A program made the translations under genes and the position numbers. The notes under the pieces are model-generated. The model did no database searches. It was not told the DNA's origin and worked only from the letters and a program-made list of their open reading frames with translations. Shown piece by piece: positions 16,134-24,514 of a stretch of DNA of 64,000 nt. This DNA is from Sphingorhabdus sp. (GTDB lineage: Bacteria; Pseudomonadota; Alphaproteobacteria; Sphingomonadales; Sphingomonadaceae): NCBI GenBank assembly GCA_028279555.1, contig JANQNO010000005.1, forward strand, positions 496,001 to 560,000, read 5' to 3'. Positions within the stretch are counted from its first letter, which is position 1, and the number at the start of each line of letters is the position of its first letter.

Positions 16134-17813
16134 ATGGCCGCACAATATAGTTTCGTGATGAAGGGACTGACCAAGACATTCCCCGGCGCGAAAAAGCCCG
16201 TTCTCGATGGCATTCACCTGCAATTTTATCCCGATGCGAAGATCGGCATCGTGGGCCCAAACGGGACCGGCAAATCGACGCTGATGAAGATCATGGCCGG
16301 TATCGATACCGAATTTACCGGGGAAGCCTGGCCGGGCGAGGGAATCACTGTCGGTTATCTGCCGCAGGAACCGGAGTTGGATGCAAGCAAGACCGTGCGC
16401 GAGAATGTCATGGACGGCGTGCGCGGCGTGGCCGATCTGGTCGAGCGCTTCAACGAGATTTCCACGCTGATGGGCGATCCACCGGAAGATGCCGATTTCG
16501 ATGCGCTGATGGCTGAGATGGGCGAGCTTCAGGAAAAGATCGACGCCGTCGATGGCTGGACGCTGGACAATCAGCTGGAAATCGCCATGGAAGCGCTGCG
16601 TTGCCCGCCGGGCAAAGCTTCCGTGGAAAACCTGTCGGGAGGCGAGAAACGCCGCGTTGCGCTCACCCGGCTATTGCTCGAAAAGCCCGATATTCTGCTG
16701 CTCGACGAGCCAACCAACCATCTTGATGCAGAGAGCGTGGCGTGGCTCGAGAAGCATCTGGTCGACTATAAGGGTAACGTCATCCTCGTTACCCACGATC
16801 GCTATTTCCTCGACAATGTGGTGAGCTGGATCCTCGAGCTCGATCGCAGCCGCTATTTTGTCTATGAAGGCAACTATTCCACCTATCTGGAGAAAAAGGC
16901 CAAGCGGCTCGAACAGGAAGCGCGTGAGGAGAAGGGCCGGCAAAAGGCCATCAAGGACGAACTGGATTGGATCCGGCAATCTCCCAAGGCCCGGCAGGCA
17001 AAATCGAAGGCCCGTATCAAGAGCTTCGATCAGCTGGTCGAGGCGCAGGAAAACCGCGAACCCGGCAAGGCGCAGATCCTTATCCAGACGCCCGAACGTC
17101 TGGGCGGCAAAGTGATCGAAGCCAAAGGTTTGACCAAGGCTTTCGGCGACAAGCTATTGTTTGAAAATCTTTCCTTTAGCCTGCCTCCGGGCGGCATTGT
17201 CGGCGTGATCGGTCCGAATGGCGCGGGTAAAACAACGCTTTTCAAGCTGATCACCGGCAAGGAGCAGCCCGATAGCGGTTCGATAGAAATCGGTGATACC
17301 GTCAAGCTCGGCTATGTCGATCAGAGCCGCGATCATCTCGACGCCAGCAAGAATGTCTGGGAAGAAATTTCCGACGGGCTCGACTATTTCACCTTCGGCA
17401 AGCATGAAATGTCGACGCGCGGATATGTCGGTGCCTTCAACTTCAAGGGCCCCGACCAGCAGAAAAATGTCGGCAAGCTATCGGGCGGTGAGCGCAACCG
17501 CGTGCATATGGCCAAGATGCTGAAAGAAGGCGGCAATGTGCTGCTGCTCGACGAGCCGACCAACGACCTCGATACCGAAACCCTGTCGGCGCTGGAAGAA
17601 GCGCTGGAGAGCTTCGCCGGCTGCGCGGTGGTGATCTCGCATGACCGCTTTTTCCTCGATCGTCTGGCGACGCATATCCTGGCTTTCGAAGGCAACAGCC
17701 ATGTCGAATGGTTCGAGGGCAATTTCGAAGCCTATGAGGAAGATAAGGTCCGCCGTCTGGGCGAAGATGCGCTCAAACCGGGACGGACGACTTACAAGAA
17801 ACTGACTAGGTGA
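16134..17813 (+). CDS. ettA: energy-dependent translational throttle protein EttA (ABC-F)
   Basis: ATG 16134 gives 559 residues, the usual EttA length. It has two ABC ATPase domains: Walker A GPNGTGKST, signature LSGGEKRR and Walker B LLLDEPTNHLD in the first; GPNGAGKTT, LSGGERNR and LLLDEPTNDLD in the second, joined by the charged ABC-F linker helices near KKAKRLEQEAREEKGRQKA. ABC-F proteins bind the ribosomal E site and gate early elongation by ATP/ADP state. The last residues are PGRTTYKKLTR; a diverged copy of this tail is found at 20157-20192. The stop is 1 base from the end of the convergent DUF262 gene. Confidence 0.93.
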   Translation: MAAQYSFVMKGLTKTFPGAKKPVLDGIHLQFYPDAKIGIVGPNGTGKSTLMKIMAGIDTEFTGEAWPGEGITVGYLPQEPELDASKTVRENVMDGVRGVADLVERFNEISTLMGDPPEDADFDALMAEMGELQEKIDAVDGWTLDNQLEIAMEALRCPPGKASVENLSGGEKRRVALTRLLLEKPDILLLDEPTNHLDAESVAWLEKHLVDYKGNVILVTHDRYFLDNVVSWILELDRSRYFVYEGNYSTYLEKKAKRLEQEAREEKGRQKAIKDELDWIRQSPKARQAKSKARIKSFDQLVEAQENREPGKAQILIQTPERLGGKVIEAKGLTKAFGDKLLFENLSFSLPPGGIVGVIGPNGAGKTTLFKLITGKEQPDSGSIEIGDTVKLGYVDQSRDHLDASKNVWEEISDGLDYFTFGKHEMSTRGYVGAFNFKGPDQQKNVGKLSGGERNRVHMAKMLKEGGNVLLLDEPTNDLDTETLSALEEALESFAGCAVVISHDRFFLDRLATHILAFEGNSHVEWFEGNFEAYEEDKVRRLGEDALKPGRTTYKKLTR

Positions 17814-17814
17814 G

Positions 17815-19482
17815 CTAGATATTTTCTCCGTTGGCAAGTCTGCTCAGATAAGAGTGAACCATTTCTGACCGCGCGCTCAGAAACTCGTCATAGTTGTTTT
17901 CGAATAGCGCACGATGAGGGATCAAGTGCGTTTCCAACCGTTTTTTGATTTCTTCCTCACCCATTGAGGCAGCATTTGCCCGAATTTCTAGATATTCTCG
18001 AGGACTCTTTGCCGCAATTTTCCTGTTTGTGACCCACGTAATCAGCGCGCAGTTGAGGGCGCGATTCACGTTAAAGTCGTCGCGATCTCCTCCAAGGACA
18101 TCGACCGGAAAAATGTGGTGATACTCACGTGAATCAATGTTGCATTTGTCCACGTTCGCATCATCAGCAAAATCTCGCGCTCCTGCCCGTAGGGAAGCAG
18201 CTAGCATTGCACGAGGCAACCTGTCCTTTTTGGTCGGCCATCCTGCTCTCATCAACTCTTCCAGAGCAACTACGGGATACAAGTCATCATCGAACAATTC
18301 TGCTTCGCTCTCGCTTTTTCCTGAAGCAATCGAACTAGCTAGCTGTTTGAAATCGGCGAATGTTCTCGTTGACTGTGTTTTCAGGTACCTATCGGTTAGA
18401 CAAGCTCGCCAAAGCGATTTCCTGATAAGGAATCGTGCATTGCCTTCGATATCTCCCGAATCTTTGGGGACTTTGGCCCACAGGGCACAGCTCAAGGTAA
18501 CCGCAGCGTCAGTCGGCAACCGTTTCTCGTCAAAAATACCTTCGGATCGAAGGAAGGGCAATCCGAGTTCCAAGCCCTTCTTCACATCGCCCCAGACGGT
18601 CGCAAGCCCGGCTCCATAGGAGCGATCCAGATAGGTCTTCTTGAGAGGAGCCTTCCCGAGCAACAAAGCCCCAACAGACAGAACTATATCTTCGATCTTG
18701 CCAAAATCTCGGGCACCGTCCACTTCTACACATAGTTCTTCAACCATGTCGTGAAGGGATTGTCCCATAGATCCTTCGACCTGAGCAACGACAATATCAA
18801 AGTCCTTGAGCGGCGTAGCTGAAGTGTTCATCTTGATGAAAACATCAAGGGCAACTTCCTGTTCCGTTGTAACCGGCAATGACAAAAAGGGAACTGAGTA
18901 ACTTGCTATGCGTTGCCGAAGCTTACCGAGGTATCTCTCCACTTGCCGCTGTTCATCTCGGTCTTCGGTTGCCTTTTCTGTCCACTCGATTAGTGCTGCC
19001 TCTCCCTTTGAACCGGGCCTTAAAAGGTGAACGGGTGCCAACCCTCTCTCGAAGGTTGACTTTGGATCATCCGCCCAAACCGGTTGCCGAACATCTTTCC
19101 TGTCCCACCGTCTGATGATCTCAATATCCGGTTCATCGCTTTCAGAAAGTGACACAAACGCTGTTAACTCATCATAGTCATCGTGCAGAGATCTCCAGAG
19201 AGCCGTCATCCGTTGTTGTCCGTCCAAAAGATGCATCGAGGGCAAGCCGTTCTTTGCTCCGGGTGCCCCGACTATGGATCGAGAATGGAAAAGCTCCTTG
19301 TCGCCGACCTCCAGCGTCAATAACGCACCAATAGGCAACGAGGGGTTCCGCAAAATATTCTCAAGTACACCTTCTATCTGCCATGTTTTCCAAGCCTCAT
19401 GGCGCTGAAATCTGGGCAGTAAAACTTGCGCCTGATCTATAAGGGAGAACCAATCTTCCACCGACTTACTTCGCGCTTCCAA
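17815..19482 (-). CDS. DUF262/HNH (GmrSD-like) protein, probable type IV restriction or defence gene
   Basis: A 555-residue protein; start TTG 19482 with an AAAGGAGG ribosome site just upstream. The N-terminal DUF262 (GmrS-like) domain has the diagnostic LLDGQQRMTAL motif. The C-terminal third carries an HNH-type nuclease phrase, EYHHIFPVDVLGG, followed by NRALNCALITWVTNRKI, as in DUF1524/GmrD. GmrSD proteins cut glucosylated phage DNA in an NTP-dependent way, and related DUF262 proteins occur in several defence systems. It has no partner gene, its composition seems more A/T-rich than the neighbours, and it sits directly against the ettA stop. Function against phage is inference from family. 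Confidence 0.8.
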   Translation of the reverse strand: MEARSKSVEDWFSLIDQAQVLLPRFQRHEAWKTWQIEGVLENILRNPSLPIGALLTLEVGDKELFHSRSIVGAPGAKNGLPSMHLLDGQQRMTALWRSLHDDYDELTAFVSLSESDEPDIEIIRRWDRKDVRQPVWADDPKSTFERGLAPVHLLRPGSKGEAALIEWTEKATEDRDEQRQVERYLGKLRQRIASYSVPFLSLPVTTEQEVALDVFIKMNTSATPLKDFDIVVAQVEGSMGQSLHDMVEELCVEVDGARDFGKIEDIVLSVGALLLGKAPLKKTYLDRSYGAGLATVWGDVKKGLELGLPFLRSEGIFDEKRLPTDAAVTLSCALWAKVPKDSGDIEGNARFLIRKSLWRACLTDRYLKTQSTRTFADFKQLASSIASGKSESEAELFDDDLYPVVALEELMRAGWPTKKDRLPRAMLAASLRAGARDFADDANVDKCNIDSREYHHIFPVDVLGGDRDDFNVNRALNCALITWVTNRKIAAKSPREYLEIRANAASMGEEEIKKRLETHLIPHRALFENNYDEFLSARSEMVHSYLSRLANGENI

Positions 19483-19648
19483 TTCATCCTCCTTTTGAAA
19501 TTCGAAAACACTACATAGAATAGAATGTCTTATTCAAGTGCTCAATGTCTATTTGCTTTGGAATGGGAACCGATGACTGACTTCACATCTAGCGAAGAGC
19601 AACAAATCGCCGGTTTAAATATGGTTTTGCCATTACCATCTACATTAG

Positions 19649-20044
19649 ATGCAGGCTATACCAACCATCGCCGACTTCGATGCCATCGCGCGGCGCGTGT
19701 TTGACAATATCCCACAGCCCTTTGCGGAGCATCTCACAAATATCGTGCTACGCGTCGAGGATTGGCCGCCGCAAGAAATTCTCGATCATTTCGGCATGAC
19801 CAGCCCGTATCAGCTTTCCGGCCTTTATCAGGGCGTGCCCGTGGGTGAGAAGTCACTATGGGCACCGCCAAGCGGGAAGGGAGATCGTATCACTCTGTTC
19901 CGCCGCCCGCTGCTCGCAGAGATGGCCGCCACCGGGGTGAAGCTGGAAAAACTGATCCGCCATGTAGTGATCCATGAAGTCGGCCATCATTTCGGCCTGT
20001 CGGATGAAGATATGCACCGTATCGAGGATAGCGTAGCCGATTGA
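19649..20044 (+). CDS. metallopeptidase-family protein (zincin, HExxH)
   Basis: A 131-residue protein starting at ATG 19649. The zinc site is HEVGHHFGLSDEDM (HExxH plus a downstream acid), typical of the small bacterial zincin family PF06262, whose members are about 120-140 residues. The cellular substrate of this family is not known. It lies in the stretch between ettA and the duplicated ettA tail, with a 166-base gap to the divergent DUF262 gene, in which no feature was recognised. Confidence 0.82.
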   Translation: MQAIPTIADFDAIARRVFDNIPQPFAEHLTNIVLRVEDWPPQEILDHFGMTSPYQLSGLYQGVPVGEKSLWAPPSGKGDRITLFRRPLLAEMAATGVKLEKLIRHVVIHEVGHHFGLSDEDMHRIEDSVAD

Positions 20045-20086
20045 ATTATCTGCAGGGAAACCGAGCGCAAAGCTGAACGGAGACAG

Positions 20087-20170
20087 CTATTCGACTGCGG
20101 AAAACTCCCCAGTCGCTTCATCCCAAACAAACCTCGCCCGCCAATCTCCCACATTGCCAGGCCGGATGAC
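20087..20170 (-). pseudogene. C-terminal remnant of a lost gene, possibly a sulfotransferase
   Basis: On the minus strand a 27-codon stretch, beginning right after a stop codon and ending in TAG, reads like the tail of a real protein: RPGNVGDWRARF then WDEATGEF. The phrase with GDWR and a following Phe resembles the end of sulfotransferase domains. There is no start codon and no upstream part, so it would be a remnant. The family link is tentative. Confidence 0.3.
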
Positions 20171-20192
20171 CTACAACAAGCTGGCGCGTTAG
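20157..20192 (+). pseudogene. duplicated, diverged 3' end of ettA
   Basis: The plus strand here encodes PGRMTYNKLAR followed at once by TAG. The real EttA, 2.4 kb upstream, ends PGRTTYKKLTR and then a stop: 8 of 11 residues agree and the stop is at the same place. Upstream of this tail the frame shows no EttA similarity. It looks like the scar of a second ettA 3' end, left by insertion or recombination at this site. Confidence 0.45.
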
Positions 20193-20198
20193 TCCTCG

Positions 20199-20966
20199 CT
20201 ACATCAGCGCACCGTCATAGATCAGGCCAACCTTTTGGCCGGAGCGGTCGATTGCTTCCAAGGCATTGATTTCATACCAGCATTCATGACCGCAATCACG
20301 ATCGACCCTTTCATGGCGGGCCGTCACGAAATAGCTTTCCATGGCTTTGCGGCATCCATGCTCTTTTGCCGCCTCGCCGATTTGCGCCTCGAAATCTTGA
20401 TTTGAACGCGAGTTTTCGGATTTCAGCATTTTAACCGCTGTCCTCGCTTGGGGGACGCTATTGCATCGATAGAAAATCGGCTGATACTCATGGCTATGGT
20501 TGACCTTGAGCCAGCCATCTACCGCCCTTTGGCTTAGCCATTCTGCCAGATCTGTGCGCGGAAACCGATTGTTCCAGCCTTCGTCAACAATTCCGTATAC
20601 TGATTTGCCGTCGTCCCAGCGCCCCGAATAGAGAATATAGCGCACTGTTTTTGTGCGGGTTTCGAAGAATTTTCTTTGATGGACTTTTTCTATCTGGATG
20701 TTCTTGCCGCGCCGGTCTTTGATCTGGCTTTTTTGCCGGCAGCCCGTTGTTTTCAGCCCCTCGAAAAAGAGGTCTGTGTTCTTGCCAAAATTTTTGGGGG
20801 CCGGCCTCATCTTGTAATAATCGTCAAACATCCGTCTGGCGGTTATTTTATCTTCACACACCACGGAAGAAAATCCGGACGGAATATCTGTTCGATCAGG
20901 GAGAGCGGTATCGGCCGCACCGGTGCTGGCTATCTGCATCAAAATGACTGGAATGATCGGTTCCAT
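20199..20966 (-). CDS. secreted or membrane-associated protein of unknown function
   Basis: A 255-residue protein from ATG 20966. The N-terminus (IIPVILMQIASTGAADTA) could be a short signal peptide. The rest is soluble, rich in Lys, Arg and aromatic residues, with six or more Cys residues (for example KTTGCRQK, HGCRKAMES and RDCGHECWYEINAL), suggesting disulfides in the periplasm. I do not recognise a family. The gene stands alone between the ettA-tail scar and the diguanylate cyclase gene, both neighbours being separated by more than 100 bases except at its 3' end. Confidence 0.55.
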   Translation of the reverse strand: MEPIIPVILMQIASTGAADTALPDRTDIPSGFSSVVCEDKITARRMFDDYYKMRPAPKNFGKNTDLFFEGLKTTGCRQKSQIKDRRGKNIQIEKVHQRKFFETRTKTVRYILYSGRWDDGKSVYGIVDEGWNNRFPRTDLAEWLSQRAVDGWLKVNHSHEYQPIFYRCNSVPQARTAVKMLKSENSRSNQDFEAQIGEAAKEHGCRKAMESYFVTARHERVDRDCGHECWYEINALEAIDRSGQKVGLIYDGALM

Positions 20967-21092
20967 GGTGAACTCCAGTAGTATCCTGAAAACCAGTCAA
21001 GGAGGATAGTGGAACAATCCTTGCTCGGCAAATTCGTCGTTCCAGGCGACCATACCCATATACGGGAAGGATTTGGCGTCGACATGGCAATC

Positions 21093-22328
21093 TCAGCCGG
21101 TTTCCGGAATTTCGAGGTCCGAGGAAGGGGGTTTTCTTTTGCGCAGTTTGGCTTTGCGCCGAAACATGTCCTTGTCTGCATGGTGCAGAATCCGCGAAAT
21201 ATTGCGCGTTTGCGTCGGGTAAATGCAAAATCCGACGCTCCCGCTGACCTGTACAAGTTGCCCTTCCAGATAAAATGGAACCGCGATCGTCGTTTCGATC
21301 AACTGGCTAAGGACGGTCGCTTCCTTCTCGTCCAAGTCGCGAATAAGGATAAGTGCAAACTCATCACCGCCCAGTCTGGCTGCGATTTCGTCCGGCCCGC
21401 ATAGATCGCGAAGCCTGTGCGCCACCAGTACCAGCAGCTGGTCGCCAGCAGCGTGCCCCAGCCGGTCATTGACCGGTTTGAATTCGTTGAGATCAATGTT
21501 GAATAGGACCAGCTTTCCGCCCGACCTGTCGATCTGTTCGGCATGGTCTTTCAGCTTCTTTTCGAACCAGCGCTTGTTGGCGATTCCGGTCAGCGCGTCT
21601 TGATGGGCGAGCTTCGCAAGATGCCGTCGCTCCGTTTTCTGTTCGAAGTGCAATTGGTTTCCGGTTCTGAACAGGCTGACGACGCACAGATTCACGAAGA
21701 AATAGGTCGAGGCCAGAACTGACATACGATTGAAGGTCTCGTTGGCTTTCGAGGTCAGGTCCGGGAATGGATGCCCGAGCAGCTCATTTCCGACATCGAG
21801 GCCCAGAGCCAATACCGGGCACCAGAAAAGCGCCAGAATGCCGGCACGAAAGCTAAAGAAATAGAGTATGACGATTGGCGGAATGATGATGAAGATCGCG
21901 GCCACAGAGACTCTCAGGCCGCCGGTTGCCTGGATAACCATGAAAACAGCAAAAAAACCGATAAATGTCAGCATCCACCGGGCAAATTTCAGGCCACCAT
22001 GCTTCAACGAGATGAGCGCGCTGGCGAAACCCAGGATCAAAATGTTCAATATCGTAATGACGAATATCTGTGCCGGCCGCGAAAAAACCTCCGGACCGAC
22101 AAAATAGAATAGCGCGAGCAGGAGGATCACAAAAGGAGCTAGGGCGGCCGTTATCTGGAAAACTGAAATTGCCAGCGTACGGTCGCGGCTGTTGCGGGGA
22201 TACAGTTCGACCGGCACGAAATTGGCCTGCAAGCGATTGAGCGACGCGAGTAGACGGCGTCCAAGCCCGGCATTGGTTGACGCTTTACCGGATTCCGGCG
22301 GCAGTGTTGCTTCTCCTGAATTTTGCAC
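21093..22328 (-). CDS. membrane-bound diguanylate cyclase (GGDEF)
   Basis: A 411-residue protein with a GTG start at 22328. Residues 50-205 contain about six membrane spans, a sensory module I cannot assign. The GGDEF domain occupies residues 235-400, with the substrate phrase FNIDLNEFKPVNDRLGHAAGD and the active site RLGGDEFALI, so it should make cyclic di-GMP. The inhibitory I-site is missing: the residue that should be Arg three before the conserved Asp is Cys (CGPD). The C-terminal tail is Lys/Arg-rich. No EAL domain is attached. Confidence 0.9.
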   Translation of the reverse strand: MQNSGEATLPPESGKASTNAGLGRRLLASLNRLQANFVPVELYPRNSRDRTLAISVFQITAALAPFVILLLALFYFVGPEVFSRPAQIFVITILNILILGFASALISLKHGGLKFARWMLTFIGFFAVFMVIQATGGLRVSVAAIFIIIPPIVILYFFSFRAGILALFWCPVLALGLDVGNELLGHPFPDLTSKANETFNRMSVLASTYFFVNLCVVSLFRTGNQLHFEQKTERRHLAKLAHQDALTGIANKRWFEKKLKDHAEQIDRSGGKLVLFNIDLNEFKPVNDRLGHAAGDQLLVLVAHRLRDLCGPDEIAARLGGDEFALILIRDLDEKEATVLSQLIETTIAVPFYLEGQLVQVSGSVGFCIYPTQTRNISRILHHADKDMFRRKAKLRKRKPPSSDLEIPETG

Positions 22329-22526
22329 GTAAGTTGCTCTATAAATATTTCGCCACAGGCAGCTGTTTACTCTGTTCGGGTAAGCAAATAGCTAACAAAT
22401 CAGCGATTTCTTGTTTCTGGCTTCCAGCGCATTCTTGCCGGTAACTTGTAGTTTTGCGCGAGGCTTTTGCCGGCGGGTGCTGGTTTCACTCCGGTAAAGT
22501 TTCGCAAGCGGCTGCCATAAACTCGA

Positions 22527-23150
22527 TCAAGCCTCTGTAAACTTGCCGCTTTCTTCGTCGAGAATATGCAGTACGCCGTCGTGAATCGCAAAGAAGCAAC
22601 CATGGAGTTTCAGCTCTCCATTTTGCTCCAGTTCACAGACATAGGGAAAGCTGCGCAGGTTTTTGATGCTGACCTTGATCGCCTCCAGCTCCAGCGCGCG
22701 CTGTGGATCTTCATGCTGGCCGGAAACCACCTTTTCCCGCGCTTCGCTCACAATCGACATCCAGTTATCGATAAAGCTTGGGCCTGGTTCACCTAGATCG
22801 GTACCCGAGAGCGATGCCTTGATACCGCCGCACTGGCCATGCCCCATGATCACGATATGGCGAACATGAAGACCAAGAACTGCAAACTCTATTGCCGCGC
22901 TCGTGCCATGCAGATTGCTGTCGGGTGCGTAGGGCGGGACGAGATTGGCAACATTGCGCACCGCAAAGACCTGCCCCGGAACAGTATCGAAAATGGTAGT
23001 GGGGTCGACGCGGCTGTCGCAGCAGGAAATGATCATGACCGGTGGGTGCTGTCCCTCGCTTGCAAGCTGGTCATAACGCGATTTCTGCATCGCGTAAGAC
23101 CGGCCGCGAAAGCGGTCATAGCCGCGCAGCAGCTCGGCGAAAGCTGGCAC
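22527..23150 (-). CDS. beta-type carbonic anhydrase
   Basis: A 207-residue zinc enzyme interconverting CO2 and bicarbonate. The zinc ligands are in CCDSRVDP (Cys43, with the Asp45-Arg47 dyad) and MGHGQCGGI (His104, Cys107). The GTG start at 23150 shares a base with the TAG stop of the upstream SbtB-like gene (TAGTG), so translation is coupled. With SbtA and the PII-like SbtB upstream it completes a bicarbonate uptake and conversion module. Confidence 0.93.
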   Translation of the reverse strand: MPAFAELLRGYDRFRGRSYAMQKSRYDQLASEGQHPPVMIISCCDSRVDPTTIFDTVPGQVFAVRNVANLVPPYAPDSNLHGTSAAIEFAVLGLHVRHIVIMGHGQCGGIKASLSGTDLGEPGPSFIDNWMSIVSEAREKVVSGQHEDPQRALELEAIKVSIKNLRSFPYVCELEQNGELKLHGCFFAIHDGVLHILDEESGKFTEA

Positions 23151-23461
23151 TAGAAACGGTCCCCTCGAATGACCTGGACATTACCCATGGTGACGAGCAA
23201 TCGGTGGCTGTCCAGCTTGGGAGCCAATTTCTCCATCAGGGCATTGGCCTTTTCTTCGCTGGCTAGCGCCAACATCATGGTTTTTGCAGCTGCACCTGTG
23301 ACGTCGTCATGCTGCCACTGACCATGCCTGCCGCCGCCGCTATCGACGTGAAACAGGCTGTAGCCGGATATATCAACCTCGCGGATCATTCCGACGATCA
23401 GAGGAACCAGAGGCGTATCCATCAGGATTTCGATGCGCTTGCGGGTAACGGTTTCGACCAT
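23150..23461 (-). CDS. PII-like protein, SbtB-type regulator of the bicarbonate transporter
   Basis: A 103-residue PII-fold protein. The family is seen in GRHGQWQHDDVTGAAAKTMM (end of the T-loop and B-loop region) and the C-terminal LLVTMGNVQVIRGDRF. SbtB proteins bind adenine nucleotides and control SbtA. The C-terminal Cys-containing loop of cyanobacterial SbtB is absent here. The gene starts 4 bases after sbtA and overlaps the carbonic anhydrase start by 1 base. The role is inferred from family and tight operon context. Confidence 0.8.
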   Translation of the reverse strand: MVETVTRKRIEILMDTPLVPLIVGMIREVDISGYSLFHVDSGGGRHGQWQHDDVTGAAAKTMMLALASEEKANALMEKLAPKLDSHRLLVTMGNVQVIRGDRF

Positions 23462-23465
23462 GGCT

Positions 23466-24422
23466 CTATCCTAGCGCGGTTGCGATTGCGGTGAAAAGGC
23501 TGATGCCGAATATCACATTGAAAGGGAAAGTGATGCCCAGCGACATGGAGAGATAAAGACCCGGGTCAGCCTCTGGCAAAGCAAGCCGCATTGCTGCCGG
23601 GACGGCGATGTAGGAGGCGCTGGCAGATAGCACGCCGAGACCTGCAGTGGTCGCAATATCGAGGCCGATGGCATCGCCAATAAGAGTTCCAATCACCCCG
23701 TTTATGAGCGGCAGCAATATTCCGAGGCAAAGCAGGCGGAAGGTCAGCTTTTGCGATTGTGTCAGGCGCCGTGCTGCAATCAAACCCATATCGAGGAGGA
23801 AAAGACATAGCACGCCGCGAAAACCGGTTTCGAAAAGCGGTTTCACCGGCTCGAACCCGTCCGCTCCGCCGATCAGGCCAATCATGAATGCGCCGACGAG
23901 CAGGACGACCGAGGCATTGCTGAACACCTCATGCAGCATGCCGCCGCCAAGCAGCTTCGTGCCGTTTTCCGCTCCGCGTTTGGCAAGGATAAGACCGGTG
24001 ATGATCGCTGGCGTTTCCATCAGTGCCAGCACAGCCACCAGATATCCCGCCGGGGACAAGCCCTGTGCAGTCAGAAGCTCGGTTGCGGTGACATAGGTGA
24101 CCACACTGATCGAACCATAATGTGCGGCAACCGCAGCTGCATCAACTCTGCCAACCCTGGCAAAATAGCGCAAAAGGAAAAAAGCGATGAGCGGCAAGAG
24201 GAAGCTGAGCATGATGCCCGCGCCGGCTGCTGCGGCGAGCTCCGCCGTGAATCCCGATTTGGAGACTTCCACGCCGCCTTTGAGACCGATAGCCGCCATC
24301 AGATAGATGGACATGGCTTTCGCAAAAGCCTCGGGAATAGAGAGGTCCGATTTGATCAGCGCCGCCAGGAACCCCAGAACGAAGAACAGGATTATCGGGG
24401 ATGTGAGTGTATCGACGATCAA
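23466..24422 (-). CDS. SbtA-family sodium-dependent bicarbonate transporter
   Basis: A 318-residue integral membrane protein with about ten spans in two inverted halves. Family phrases include AAIGLKGGVEV near residue 45, AAHYGSISVVTYVTA, LMETPAIITGLILA and the second-half SASASYIAVPAAMRLALPEA. SbtA of cyanobacteria is a high-affinity Na+/HCO3- symporter. The start is TTG at 24422. It is the first gene of the sbtA-sbtB-carbonic anhydrase operon and is divergent from lipA, with about 90 bases between starts for both promoters. Confidence 0.88.
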   Translation of the reverse strand: MIVDTLTSPIILFFVLGFLAALIKSDLSIPEAFAKAMSIYLMAAIGLKGGVEVSKSGFTAELAAAAGAGIMLSFLLPLIAFFLLRYFARVGRVDAAAVAAHYGSISVVTYVTATELLTAQGLSPAGYLVAVLALMETPAIITGLILAKRGAENGTKLLGGGMLHEVFSNASVVLLVGAFMIGLIGGADGFEPVKPLFETGFRGVLCLFLLDMGLIAARRLTQSQKLTFRLLCLGILLPLINGVIGTLIGDAIGLDIATTAGLGVLSASASYIAVPAAMRLALPEADPGLYLSMSLGITFPFNVIFGISLFTAIATALG

Positions 24423-24514
24423 GCGGCCGTTCCTTCATTGCTTGCAACTGCTGAAGGGCAGTTATCATCTGTGAAATGGTTGGCAAGCTTCATTTGGGTC
24501 GCTATTTCACCCGC

